Shown: one piece after another, positions 10,588 to 22,140 of the stretch
Layout of the letters: each line of letters opens with the position of its first letter
Numbering within the stretch: the stretch's first letter is position 1
From: Amylostereum areolatum
Lineage: Eukaryota > Basidiomycota > Agaricomycetes > Russulales > Stereaceae
DNA: 64,000 nucleotides
Assembly (NCBI GenBank): GCA_012932865.1
Contig: SAXG01000013.1
Location: 806,001-870,000, forward strand
Direction: 5' to 3'
Position numbers and translations under genes: made by a program
The notes under the pieces: generated by a model
Told to the model about the DNA's origin: nothing
The model's input: the letters and a program-made list of their open reading frames with translations, nothing else
Database searches by the model: none

Positions 10588-12305
10588 GTCGTGTCGTGTG
10601 AGTCTTCGTAAAGAATGTGTTGGATGCACGAGAACCAGCCGGCGGCTGACAAGAATAAAAGAGGGGAGGAAAAAGAAAAAGAAAAGAGCACAGCTCAGAG
10701 AAAGAAGGAAAAGGAGGAGGACCACCGGGGTTGGGGGATCTGGCGCGTCGCGTCGCAGGGTTTATACGACGGACCCCTCGAGGCTTCGGAACATCGGGAT
10801 GTCGGATACATATAATTGGTGATGGCGACTCGATCGAGATCAAATCTCGGCCAGCCCAGCGTGCTCACACTGCGGACACTGATCCTGTCAGCTTTCTCGA
10901 CACTCGAAAGAAGATGTAAAGAGCGTGTACACCTTCGCTTCTTGCTTGATTCCATGTATACATATCCCCCACGAGTCCTCATCGATCCTGTCCTCTCCTA
11001 AGTAGTGCTTTTCGCCAAGCCTTCACCATGGGACCCGGCAGGTCGGAGACCTGTGCAGGGACCTCAGGTCCATCCTATCAAAACTTGCGCAGCTTTCTGC
11101 CAACGGCATTGTTGCCGGTACGAGTTCACTAGGCCTTGAAGCCTGAAGTTTGAAGCTTGAGTATCCAAGAGTAAAAGAGCGCCACGAGCGGTAACGGTGC
11201 GTAGGAGGAGAGGAGAATTGGACAAGAATTGGAAAAGTAAAAAGTTGCAGTGGCAGGCACACATTGGCATCGTGAGAATGCTTCCGGCAAGCTCCGAGAG
11301 ATCGTCGGCCACCAAAGGTCCAAACGTAAACTCTCCAGGAGTCTCCTTATTTCGGTGAACGTCAGGCATCTTCACCCGAGAAATACGCGCAGTGAGTGGT
11401 AATGGTTATCGACTCGGGCCATTCAATACAGGTCATTCAGAGACTCTACTTGCGAACCCCTCGCTTTGATGATCGAGTGGCTCACTCCGAGTCGAGAACG
11501 GTAGTCAATGCTGCTTGTGTCGTGAAGGAGAGCGGAGGAGAGGGAGAGGAGAGATGAGCGCGGAGCGCGGAGCGCGAGAATTGCGGGGCAACGATGGATT
11601 GCGGTCCCCGAGCGCAGTTGCCTGACCCGAAAGGGTTCAGACTCCTGCCAACTCGTAATGGACTTGTATGTAGTGTGGTATCTGATACGGTAAGCGAGTA
11701 CGTGTAGAGGATTCGGAGAATGGGAATTGTCTAAAGATGTGCTAAGGGAGGAGTGGCGGGTAAGAAAAAACGGCGACGCTGCGAGCGGCGCGTGAGGACG
11801 AGGGTAACGAGTCCGGCTCGCTCGAGGTGATAATAAGTAGTGTATCAAGTGGCGAGGCATGAGGTATGAAAGGGAAAGGGAAATGAGAGATGCGATAAAG
11901 ACGTATGTATCGTAATGAAGTCGGAGCTGAAGTTGTACGGATAAGACGGGCCGCTCATTGACCCCGAGCAGACCAAGGCCTCTGCTCGATCTAGCTTTAT
12001 TGTAGTGACGGCCAAATTCACGGTATAGATGAACTTTAATCTGCATTGACCGCCACCTCCAAGGCTTGAGGTGCTGTAGGGAAACGATCGGCCGTGGGCA
12101 GGCGCACGAAGACGCCCCGAAGAAGTTCTCCGCCCGCTGGGAGCGATGCCTGCACCTGATAGGATTTAGAACTGTCCCGTTTTTACCACATCATCACCGG
12201 TTACGTACTACCTGAATCATGTACTTATAAATCCACCCTCCTCCCAGCCCTCCCAGTCATTCAAGCTTCACCCCGCATCCCTTCTTACCACACACACCCC
12301 AGAAT
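10588..12305. other. Long intergenic region, including promoter of the upstream propeller gene
   Basis: About 1.7 kb. A minus-strand TATA motif (TATAAA on that strand, 10761-10766) lies about 175 bases upstream of propeller gene 1. Open frames at 11064-11375 and 11423-12046 on the minus strand are low-complexity, Ser/Arg/Leu-rich and match no paralogue here, so they are not called. The region before 12305 is the promoter of the F-box remnant. Confidence 0.35.
12226..12231 (+). promoter_or_regulatory. TATA box of F-box remnant
   Basis: TATAAA sits 75 bases before the ATG at 12306, followed by a C/T-rich leader ending in CACACACCCCAGAAT. This is a textbook fungal core promoter left in front of a truncated gene. 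Confidence 0.5.
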
Positions 12306-12497
12306 ATGCAGAACGCACCTCGATACCGGACTAGTACCCTGATAAAGCTTCCGACAGAACTTGTCATCCTGGTGTTTGAGAAAATGGACTTCGGTTCTTT
12401 GCTATCTTGCCAACTGGTGAGCCATCGTTCCCATCTGTTGCAAAAGAAACACGTGATCGCGACACGACGCGTCTCGTTTACGCATTGCCACTGGTGA
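12306..12497 (+). pseudogene. F-box gene remnant (N-terminal F-box only)
   Basis: The ORF begins MQNAPRYRTSTLIKLPTELV and continues ILVFEKMDFGSLLSCQLVS, which is a recognisable F-box (LPTELV...DFGSLLSCQLV). F-box proteins recruit substrates to SCF ubiquitin ligases through Skp1. GTGAGC directly after TGCCAACTG looks like the usual intron donor of this family, but no further F-box or LRR exon appears before the 3' end of the convergent propeller gene at 12672. I read it as the 5' end of an F-box gene whose body has been lost, with its promoter still in place. A short functional F-box peptide is possible but less likely. Confidence 0.5.
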
Positions 12498-12671
12498 TGC
12501 TGTAAGTATTTATATTTAGGTGGTGGTGCGGTTTAAGTAGAGGGCCCAATCCGCCTGAGTTCATTAGGACGTATTTATGGCACTATACCGCAAATAAATA
12601 AGGAGCAGAACGAACGGAAGGGAGAATGAGCGGTAGAGTAATAAGTATTGTGGGGAGAGAATGGATCCGTG

Positions 12672-14309
12672 TCACGGTTTAACATATGATGCTAGGCCGG
12701 ACATATAAGCAGGGGCTAGAGCCCTGGGTCATAAACGAAGGCAAACACATCAGGTAGAGCGCCCACGTACCGAGACGAGCGCCGTCTTTACGTGCAGGAC
12801 TAGAGAGGTCGAGGGTCTGAATTGCATGTACCGAGCCGGGTCCATCGAGCCTCATGACGCGCACCGACGTCGCTGTGACTATCGAAGCGTACAAATAGCT
12901 GCAGGCGCATAAGCCTTTCGTTCCAAATGATGAACGAAACAACGAACTCACTCTTTGCCTCCGATAGTAGCAACAGTGAGATCGTGGGTGCTTGCATTCG
13001 CAATGGTAGGATATTGCTTCCAAAAGAACCACATTAGTGGTACGAAGGGACCAATTCCCGAAAAAAGTGTACCTTGACCGTTGAAGGACGTAAGTTGCCA
13101 TCGAGGTGGATTTCCGTGATCACGTTCGTCATTGCGTCCGCGACGTAAAAGTTCTTTGTCTTCGAACTGTAGGTGCTCCAACAGATGGCCCCGTGCTGTG
13201 GAACGTCGAATTTAACTGCCGACGCGTTCTTGGTGCCCGAGAGTTCGAAAATGTTGGCGCCGTAGGCAGCGTCCGCAGCGAGATATGCGTTCTTGCCCGG
13301 GATGGGGGTTAGCGAGAACGGAAGGCTGCCGTCCTTCCCAGGCGTATATATCGTAGTGGAATTACTCGAGAGAGTACCATCCCCGGAGATGGACCATATC
13401 ATGAAGTAGCCTTGCTTGGAAGGAAGGCCCTTGACGGCGACGACGAGTTGGGTCTCATCTTCGCTGAAGGCTATCGTGGACGCCGAACCAGCCGGTCCGG
13501 AGGATGGCGTCGTTTGATTCAGCGCCAATGCACGAACGAATTCGGGCCGATGCTGCAAGCCTTGGGCCTTGTCGACGTTGAAGCAACTATATATAACCAA
13601 CAAAGCGGTCGGTCAATACTGGTACGTAACGGGGTGGACAAAACCCTACGCAATGGCCCCGTTTCCACCACCGTTCAACACGCAAAGCTTGTTTCCCGCC
13701 TTGTTGAACACCAGCGACACGGGGAAATCACCGTTGGAAGAAGCCGGAAACCCGATCATGGTTAAGTTCGAAGGGTTGTTGGCGTTGATCTCGAAGAGCG
13801 AGACGGTGTTCGAGCCAGCCTATAGCAGAAGGAAGACACTTAAAGCCAGTCAAACGAGCCAGACGAAGAGGAAACTTACGTTGACGGCAGCCAGGAGCCT
13901 TGAGGGAGCATTGACCACGACGCTATTCGCAGAGTAGAGTGGATCCGTTCCGGCGTTGTTCGTACCATCGTCCCCGTGCGAGCCCTTTCCATGGGTAGGC
14001 ACCGCTTGGCCGAACGTCTTCAGACAAAGGTGTAAGCATGAGCCCGGCTCAAGGGCAGAATCGAGGAGATTCTTACTAGCTTTCCGTTTGAGCCGATGCT
14101 CGATGTCAACACCGCGTTGCTGGCAGGGTCATTCGATATGACTGGACGGCCTCGTCAGTGATGAATATCGGAAAGAAAGGTAGATACGCACAATAGACGG
14201 CCCCAGCGGGGGAAGAAGAATTCGATCTCGACATCAACACTGACACCGCCTCCGCCGCCGGCACGACGAATCCAAAGGCGAGCGCCGCGAGAAAGAACAT
14301 CAGGCTCAT
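12672..14309 (-). CDS. Secreted seven-bladed beta-propeller (lactonase / YbhE isomerase-like fold) protein 2
   Basis: Intact paralogue of the propeller gene downstream. The ATG at 14309 opens a signal peptide (MSLMFFLAALAFGFVVPAAE). Exon boundaries inferred from splice sites: GAVYF|ISNDPAS, SNGKL|TFGQAVP, AAVN|AGSNTVSLFEI, GAIA|CFNVDKAQG, PSTVK|QYPTIANAS, GGKE|YLYAS, ARL|APAYMSGLASYVKP, with stop TGA at 12672-12674. Blade motifs PVSLVFNKAGNKLCVLNGGG and GAICWSTYSSKTKNFYVAD recur in the other copy. A TATA box (14449-14454, minus) lies about 140 bases upstream. About 400 residues, probably secreted. Ligand or activity unknown; the fold assignment is from motif similarity. Confidence 0.75.
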
Positions 14310-14959
14310 AATCGTTAAATAAATACGGAAGGAAGATAAAGAAAGGGAGAAGAAGGGATGGACGAGAAGATGAAAAAGAAAAGAAAGAGAAACGAAACGA
14401 ATGGTACGAAAGGGACAGATGACTGGCTGACTTCTGGGGAAGTTTCGATTTATACTCATACACAGCCAGCATCACCACCACCCAATGTTCGCCGTGTCTG
14501 GTATCAAGGAAGCTCGACTGAGGTGGCCTTGATCGGTCGTCGCGGGTCTTGTTTCGGCGAACGTTGGTCGTCGCAGGGTCTCTTGGGCGCGTCAGTTCCA
14601 CGATGTTTACTCGCCTGGTTGAGTTTAATGTGGTGGGCGCCATATTATAGTCCATAGGCCGGTTCTGAGGTCACTTCGCATAGGTAATCCCTATAGCCAA
14701 GCACTATATTAGTGCATAGGTAGGCAGACACGGATGTGGTACTTACTTACAATTAGTCCACCCCCAGACAACACCTCCGGGCCTCTGAGATCACTGTGAT
14801 GCAAGTGCAGGTAGTTAGTATCTGAACCCAGTCCCACCGGGTTTGACGGAGGAGCCATCAGCGAGAGTCGACTCAACCCTCCACGCCAGGGGTTTGGATA
14901 CAAGGGTATAGGATTAACGTCTACAAATACATCAAGATGAAACGTACACTGCTCACGCC
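14310..14959. other. Intergenic, holds promoter of propeller gene 2
   Basis: About 650 bases between the propeller 2 start and the BCS1-like 3' end, both on the minus strand. It contains an AG-rich stretch at 14335-14400 (pyrimidine-rich leader on the minus strand) and a TATA box at 14449-14454. No coding signal seen. Confidence 0.4.
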
Positions 14960-17166
14960 TCAGCGGGACCAGAGCCATCCACCCTCATGCTCTCCATGAC
15001 TCCTTCTGCCCCCGCGTTTGTTTTCTTCGTCCCCCCCTTCAGCCCTCGCCTTCGCCCGCGCCTTCTCCGCCCTCAGCCTCGCCTCCCGAGTTTTCCGTTC
15101 GATCTGCTCCCGCTTTTCCTTCACCCACCCCTCCGCCTCCTCGACCGCCATCATGGGTCGCGTCTTGTACGCCATCAAGAATCCCTGCAGACTCGCCATC
15201 GAGAACTCGCGCTCGGGGATCGCGTCCGCGAAACGTGTCGCGAGCTTCTCGACCTGCGTCTTCGACAGGAGCGGTGCCCGCGCGAGGTGCGACGAGCCCG
15301 TAACGCCCACTTCGGAGGCGGACGCCGTGCTTTTGGTGGGAGTGGAGTACCCTGAGTCGCCCGAGTTGCCATCCTTCTCCCCGTTCACCTTCACCTCTGC
15401 TTCAGTTTCTTGCTTCTCCCCCGCCGCCTTGCTCGGGTCCGGTAAATAGAACCTCTTGAACAGCTCCGTGGCCTGGTACCGGCTCGCGAGCTTGAACTCC
15501 ACGTGGATGTCCATCCGCCCGGGACGCGTCAGCGCGGGATCGAGCGCCGTGTACCGGTTCGTGGTCGCGAAGAGAAGTCGGCCCTCCTGCGCGCTGACGC
15601 CGTCGAGCGCGTTGAGCAGGCCCGAAAGCGTGATGCGCGAGTCTTTCGCCCCGCCGGGGCCCGCCGTTTTCGGCTCCCGATCCGAGTCCTCCTCCGAGGA
15701 AGCATCGTCCTCGCACGCGCCCGCACCCCCGCGTCGGCGTAGACGCGCTGCACGCGTGCGGGGGTCTTCAAGCTCGGTGCCGGTCACGTCGCGCGTGAGC
15801 CCAGCGGTAAAGGCGGCGTCGATGTCTTCCATGAGGGCGATACAACGTTCAGGGAGGTTGGAAATGAGCTCGTTTCTGCGAGAGCATTGTCAGGATACGC
15901 TTTAGGGAGCAAATAAAGGTAAGGCATACAAGGTAGAATCGTCGAGGCCCAATTTGGATAGGGATACGATGTATATGTCCAACTTGAGCTCGCCGGCAAG
16001 GCTGTGGATGATAGACGTCTTCCCGGAGCCTGGAGCGCCATACTATACAAAAATAGCGTCAGGAAAAGAGTACATCCAAGTGACAGGACAGGCCTCACCA
16101 ACAGGTAGCCACGACGGAAAGGAATGCCTCGATCCGCGTACCATTGCTTGCTACCGAGGAAGTCTTTCGCATCGTCGAGGATCACTTCCTTCACGCCAGC
16201 ATCCAGGATGATCGACTTGAGGGATCGCTGAGGGCGTGACGACACATAGCGCCAATCACCAGATAGACTGCATGAAGATCAGGGCACCGAACACTGCCAT
16301 GACGGAAGGTGGCTCACCCTTCATTGGCGTAGATATCGATGGTGTCCTGTCGGGCAGCGAGCCAAGCCTTTTTTGCCTCCAAAATGAGCTGGTCCAGGAT
16401 CGATCGGTTGGAAGACATAATCCTAGCAGGCCATCAACACGAGGTAGGGTTCGCGCATGGTATACGACCTACGTAATGTGGAGAGTCGACTTGTCGCTGT
16501 ACCACCTGCTCTCCTCCTTGACGCGGGAGATGGTCATGTACCTGCGCTTGTACCACATCCGATAGCTCGTCGCATAGCCGGGAAGGTAGTGGACTTTTCG
16601 CGTCTTCTTTTTCAGGGTCAGGCCGTCGTCATTTTCGTCCTCGGAGTCGTCGAGATCCACCGAATTGCCATTGAGACCCAAGGAACTGGTGCTGACGGTG
16701 AAGTCGCGGAACTTGCCTGGATATACGCGTCAGCAAACAGAAGGATGGGGGGCCGAATGGGAGCGTACGCCATTCAGGGAGGCCGGAAAGCCAGAACATC
16801 ATCCATTCTACCAAGAGTGTTAGCAGTGTAGGTGGAAGGGTGAGGTGTGCACGCACGGAAAGAGTCATCTTCGCTTTCAAATGTAGCCGTGATGAAAAAC
16901 CGATCCCATATATTGATGGAAGACGCGGAGTAGTACAGCCGCCTAAGCGTTTCGAACGCACTACCGAGCACGACGAGTTTGAGGTAGTCGCGCAAGGCCG
17001 CGGAGGAGTACAGGAAGGCAATCAGCGTAGTGAAATCAGAGGGCATCGCGGTCGCGGTCGTGGTAGCATTCGGGGAAGTGGTGTCAAGGTCGGCATTGGG
17101 CAAAGTGCCGTTGAGCATGCTGAGGATGGGCTGTACTAGGCCAGTGAGCTGGAAGATGGAATCCAT
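14960..17166 (-). CDS. BCS1-like AAA ATPase, copy 1
   Basis: Mitochondrial inner-membrane AAA ATPase of the BCS1 family. The founding member folds and inserts the Rieske protein into complex III; the many fungal paralogues are uncharacterised. Exons read from the ATG at 17166: an N-terminal hydrophobic segment, the BCS1 N-terminal domain (WMMFWLSGLPEW, RKVHYLPGYATSYRMWYKRR), SSNRSILDQLILEAKKAW, then RPQRSLKSIILDAGVKEVIL. Walker A is YGAPGSGKTSIIHSL, Walker B CIALMEDIDAAF. Then TLSGLLNALDGVSAQEGRLL, an LLFATTN sensor and RPGRMDIHVEF (arginine finger region). An acidic insert splits the AAA core after Walker B, and a Lys/Glu/Arg-rich tail closes the protein. No frameshift found. Tandem with copy 2. 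Confidence 0.82.
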
Positions 17167-17607
17167 AGCTGCTGGCGCGCTGCGTTGATGAGTGGGTGGG
17201 TGTGAAAAAGTTGTGGAAAAACTCACCTGAAACTGTGGCTTTATAGGCGTCTGTGGATCGGGCCTCAAAATTCGAAGGGCCTCAAGGCGGGCATTTGGCG
17301 TGATGACTCTATCTTTGACCTCGTGTCGGGCCCGCGAATGCAGCGCTTTGAAACGTCTATGAGGCTAGCCGACCAAAGCTGTACAAATGCAAAGGAAGCT
17401 GAGACAGAAGTCTGTATGGATCGTCAGTGCTCTGAATAGCCAGGAGTCAGGCGAGATCGATGCTCTCTCCAAGGCAGAGTCAAGCCATTCGTGAAAATCG
17501 TCGCCGGCGAGCCGCCGTTGACTCGAAATGATATTGCGCGGCGGGCTGTGCCTATCCGAGTCCGTTGAAGGCAATTTGTGGGTCCGACAGCCTCCACGAT
17601 CATTAAT

Positions 17608-17639
17608 GAGCTGCAGGGGCAAGGAGCTGCAGGGGCAAG
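17608..17639. repeat. 16-bp tandem duplication
   Basis: GAGCTGCAGGGGCAAG occurs twice head to tail. It is an exact duplication, probably replication slippage. No function is evident. Confidence 0.6.
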
Positions 17640-18361
17640 GAGAGTATTACAACCGCCCCACGACAGTTACACCAACGCCCCACGGCGGTCACCCCAACGC
17701 TCCATCACCTACAATCTCATTCCGGATCTCAGTCGGCCAACCGTGACTGGGGGTCACCGACCGTTACGTCCCGGCAAATTGCGAGTGCCGTGCCAGCCTG
17801 ATCTGAACGATCTGAACGTTCAACGTGACATATCTGTCACAGCGATGGGCCCGGCGCGCTGCCAGCCGCCCCACCACCGATGTCCCATCCCTAAGCTCCA
17901 TCATCGCTACTCCAGAGCTCCACGCCGTCGGGCGAAAACCCGGTTGTAAATACTGTCTAGTATGGAGGTGTAGGATGGCGCACAACAACCGCGCGCCAGA
18001 TCATGGAGAAGGAGTTGGGGAAGGCTAGAGCAAGGCCAGATATTGGCCAGAGATGCCAATTGTGATATTCTCACGGCGAGCCTCTGCGAGTTCGTCGGAA
18101 GATCCCGTTTGACCTCCTTCAAGCTCGCCGTTGGTATAAGAAGTAAACCCCCTGGAAGGCTGGACCCTCACTAGCAGATAAATGCGCGGTGTAGTTGCTG
18201 CACCTGTGTTTTAGATGACCGGGAAAGTATTCACCGTCCATCACGTCTGCGTTGGGATTGCATCGTGGAGTAATACGGCCGCATAAGTTATCTTACAAGA
18301 TTTTACTCAGAGCGCATGCGCAGCCTCCAATCGAATTACAGGTCAAAAACATAAAATGCAT

Positions 18362-18380
18362 ATAGATAGATAGATAGATA
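18362..18380. repeat. TAGA microsatellite
   Basis: About four to five TAGA units in the 3' flank of BCS1-like copy 2. Short simple repeat only. Confidence 0.6.
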
Positions 18381-18491
18381 ATGATACATAAGGTGCATAA
18401 GCATAAGGGCATGGAGCTTACAAGTTACAGCGAGCGATTCTTAATAATGTGTTTGGAACGACGATGTCCGAGGCTGCGTTCGAAGAAACTC

Positions 18492-20927
18492 TCACTCCTG
18501 TCCGAACTCGCGATCCATAAGAGCATCCACGTCTGCTTCAGATAAGACATCGGCGGGACGGTCACCACGGCTTGAAGTGGACTGAGACTGGGTTTCGTCC
18601 TGGTCGCGGAGATTCTCTGAGGTTGCCACCTCCTTGCCCCATTCCTTCACCCCACGCGCGCACTCCTCCGCCGCCTCTCCGCCTTCTGCCTTCTCCTCAG
18701 CATGTCTCGACACGCTTCCATGTCTCCCATCACCCTCGCCCTCACGTTCACCCTCTTCCTCTTGCTCCCTCTCCTCTTGCATCTGCATGTAGTAGGCCAA
18801 CCAACCTTCCACCTCAAGAACGGCACCCCGCGGCCTCGTCTTGAACGCCATCAAGAACCCCTGCAAAGCCGCCATCGACACGCGCCTGTCCGGCACCTTC
18901 TCAGCGAATTCCCCGGCGAGTAATCTCACCGCCTTCGCACTCCATACCGGCTCGTTCACGGAGAACGCGTCCACGTCCCCGCTGACCGCCGACTGAGAAC
19001 GAAGCCCCGACGACGGCGACTGCAGCGGAGTATCATCGGACAGGTCGACCAAGGTCCCCCCTCCGAGTCCGAAGATACCTTCTCCACAGAGACACACGCG
19101 CCAGCGCTACCAAGACCAGACCCAACACCGCGACTCGGGCGGGCGCCCAGAGCGTCAGACGCCTCCAACGAGTCCGGCAAGTAAAAGTGTTCGAACAGTG
19201 CGCGCGCTTGTGCCCGGCTTGCATTCTCGAACCTGATCATGATGTCCATCCGTCCGGGGCGAATCAGCGCGGGGTCGAGCGCGTTGCGACAGTTGGTCGT
19301 CGCGAACAGGAGTCGGCCCTCCTGAGCGCTGATACCGTCTAGAGCGTTGAGCAAGCCCGAGAGCGTGACGGTCGAGATGACCGCAGGTCCGTAAGGGTTC
19401 TGGCCGGCATCCCTGAGGTTGAGATCGTCCTCCTCGTCCTCCGCAGGTTTATCCTCCTTGGTTCCGCGGGGTTTGGATCCGGATTTCGATTTTGGGACGT
19501 TGCCTTGTTTCTTGCGGGCGAAAGCGACGTCGATGTCTTCAATGAGCACGATGCAACGCTCAGGCAGACTAGAGATCAGAAGTTTCCTGTGTGGGCGTGT
19601 GTTAGCGGTTCAGTGCGTTGGAAAAGACGGAGAGGCTGGCGTACAGGCTAGCGTCGTCCAGTCCGCTGTATGAGAGCGTTAATACAAAGATGTCGAGACC
19701 GAGATGACCAGCCAAGCCATGAACAAGTGAAGTCTTCCCAGAACCCGGCACCCCATACTACGAACGAACATCAGCACGACAGACGACCAACGAATCCGAA
19801 GACTACTTACGAGTAGATATCCGCGCCTGAACGGAATTCCTGTCGATCCATTCCCGTCAGCACGGAGTAGAAGACGCTAACGTGCATCACTGTGATACGT
19901 ACCGCGTGTTGTATACCATTTCTTGCTCTTCAGAAAGTCCTTTGCATCGGCGAGGATCATCTCCTTTGCGTTCGCATCTAGTATAATCGTGTCAAGGGGA
20001 CGTACGGGTTGGAATCCGATCAGAGACCAGTCCAGACGCCCGGAGAAGCCGCTATATGCCATGGAAAGCATCTCGTCAGATCGAAAGTATGGCATTATGT
20101 ATGAAAGAATGGATACGTACTGGTCGTGGGTATACACTGCAATCTCATCGTTGGAGGCACCATGGGCTTCCTTGGCCTCTAATATCAAACTCTCTACGCG
20201 TGCCCGACTGGTGGTCAACATTCTACAATGGGCGATTAGCCTCAGAGTCGCTGCGTCAGGATTGGGAAGGGGGGAACTCACCGGATGGTGATTACGCTGT
20301 GATGCCACGAATTCGTGTCGGCCATGTCGAACGTGACGCTCATCCAACGTCCCTTGTACCACCCAGACATGGTGGCATGGTCCTCAGGAAGGTAACGAAG
20401 CTTCTTGTTATGGCCTGCTTTGCGTTCGTCGTGCTCATCGTGCTCGCCGTCCACAACGAAGGCGCTGGAGCCGCTGGGACGAATGTGGCCTCCTTTGACG
20501 ACGAACGTGCGTAGGTTGTCTACAAAGTAGTTAGCCTAGTACGCCACAAATAAGTCCCCGCCACATCCAACTCACCAAAGCTGCCCTTCTTTGAGTACCA
20601 CTCGATGAGCCAATCTATTCACGATGTAAATGGTCAAGACGACGCGCCGATTTCAGAAAAGGAGTGCGACATACCGTATGCGATATCGCCACTGTATACT
20701 TTGGCGGTGATAAAGATTCGGGCCAAGATCCATTGGGCGACGACGGAGTGGAATTGGTTGACCAGAGTGGCCAGCACACCGATGACCACGCTGTATACGA
20801 CATACTTGAGATTACCCCCCATGAAGTTGAGGATAAACCCAAGCTTCGTCGGGGCCGAGCCGGGGGTGTTTCCAGTGGGATCCGCGCCATAACAGCTCGG
20901 TAGCTCGTCCGGTTCCAACTGTAACAT
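18492..20927 (-). CDS. BCS1-like AAA ATPase, copy 2 (one frameshift)
   Basis: Second BCS1-family ATPase. The start ATG at 20927 gives MLQLEPDELPSCYGADPTGN, then a hydrophobic segment (YVVYSVVIGVLATLV). BCS1 N-terminal motifs follow (RYLPEDHATMSGWYKGRW), then RPLDTIILDANAKEMILADA, Walker A YGVPGSGKTSLVHGL, Walker B CIVLIEDIDVAF, and TLSGLLNALDGISAQEGRLL. The insert after Walker B is Lys/Glu-rich (KPAEDEEDDLNLRD). The C-terminal part (SMAALQGFLMAFKTRPRG, then a strongly acidic tail) lies in another frame. A G/C run at 19056-19061 that is one base too short accounts for this. Homopolymer length makes a sequencing error likely. Same orientation as copy 1, about 1.3 kb apart. Confidence 0.77.
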
Positions 20928-22140
20928 ATTCGTCGTCAGGTGAATGTGGATGTTGTTGAAGAGGTGGTTATGTGGATACGAAGTCGAGTTGGGATGCGAA
21001 GTTGAGTTGGGATGCAGAGGATGGAGGAATTCAGCGGTCTTTATAGACGAAACTTCGGGCCTGGTGAAAACACAGCCGCACGCTTTGCCACAGACTCACC
21101 GACAACTGGACGATGCCTCGCTCCCTGAGAAAGCAATGAGAATGGATACTCGTCCTAGGGTGCGCTTCGCGCATGTTCTTCGCGAGTCATGCGCAGCATG
21201 GTACCAGAAGAAAGGGGGGCGAGAATGCATCAGTCACGGTGCCACTGGCGAGTGGCAAACAGGATTCGTACTCGTCGGAGTTACTTCCTTGCAACAATTG
21301 ACACTCCGAGAGTACACGCGCACGAACAAGCATCGCCCGGTATGGAGAACAAGGTCAATTTTCATCTGTGGGTTGTTGTCGACGCTGCATTAAACACCGG
21401 TAGTGCACCGTCACGGGCAAGGCCGGTCAGGACCTGTGAAGCTATGCGCCACCTCGACACAGCCACCCCGTATCCTAAGGTACTTGTGAGCGCTTGTCGA
21501 GTGCCCGAAATGCTGTGTTGTGTATCTGAAGAAGTTGAGAATCAATGAGGACAAAGAGAAGACACATTATCTCGATGGCATCGGCACCGCCATCATGGGA
21601 GGGGAAGCCAGACCTATCGTAGCGATTCCTGCACCGTGACACCAACTGCGAGTCGGCCTATTTGGCCCGATTTTCGTGGAATGGATGTTGAAGTACGTGC
21701 TCAAGAACCTATCCTGTCTCCTCCGGTAAGTAGAAAGCTCGACGTCTTGCCGAGTGCCAACGTTCCTGATAAGGAGCCCCGCAATGATCGCTAGTGGCAC
21801 AAACCTAGACGGAATACTAGGGCGTCAACACGTGTAAATCACGCTTCGCGAGAGGAAGGGATCGATGTGTCGGATGTCCAGGGGGGTTCTACGATGCGAA
21901 CGCACAGCAAAGGTTGTCGGGCGAGAGGTCGCTGATGGAGTACAAGCCGAAGAACCGGCAACATGGCTGGGTTTGAATTTGGCAATTCAACGAAACAACG
22001 TCGGCATCTCCCGACAACTGATCTTCCTTCCTTCCGCTGCCAGCGCTCTCGACTTGGAAAGCAAGGTATGTCTGTACACCATCATGATCCCCTTCATTTA
22101 CTCAGAAGGAGTCTCCAATAATCGTACCTTTATCTGTGAC
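20928..22140. other. Intergenic, no gene recognised
   Basis: About 1.2 kb between the divergent BCS1-like copy 2 and the F-box/LRR gene. An 18-bp unit (GAAGTCGAGTTGGGATGC and a one-base variant) is duplicated at 20980-21015, in the BCS1 promoter. Open frames here (20944-21393, 21189-21548) show no domain. Confidence 0.4.
20980..21015. repeat. 18-bp tandem duplication in BCS1 copy 2 promoter
   Basis: Two units, GAAGTCGAGTTGGGATGC and GAAGTTGAGTTGGGATGC, differ at one base. They lie about 55-90 bases upstream of the start codon, so they could sit within promoter elements. Confidence 0.5.

Larger units (their letters stand above)
17167..18491. other. Intergenic between BCS1-like genes, with short tandem repeats
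   Basis: About 1.3 kb without a supported gene. It holds a 16-bp unit repeated twice at 17608-17639 (GAGCTGCAGGGGCAAG) and a short TAGA microsatellite near 18362-18380. It must also contain the promoter of BCS1-like copy 1. Confidence 0.45.

Noticed and set aside
11064..11375. Minus-strand frame with a protein-like phrase (ETPGEFTFGPLVADDLSELA)
   Set aside because: The phrase is short and isolated, with no flanking exon or recognisable family.
11423..12046. 207-codon minus-strand open frame
   Set aside because: Arg/Ser/Leu-rich, low complexity, no domain or signal peptide, no paralogue in the window, and it lies in the promoter region of the F-box remnant.
20944..21393. 149-codon plus-strand frame upstream of the F-box/LRR gene
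   Set aside because: Begins in an 18-bp promoter duplication, no domain, Cys/Trp-rich random-looking composition.
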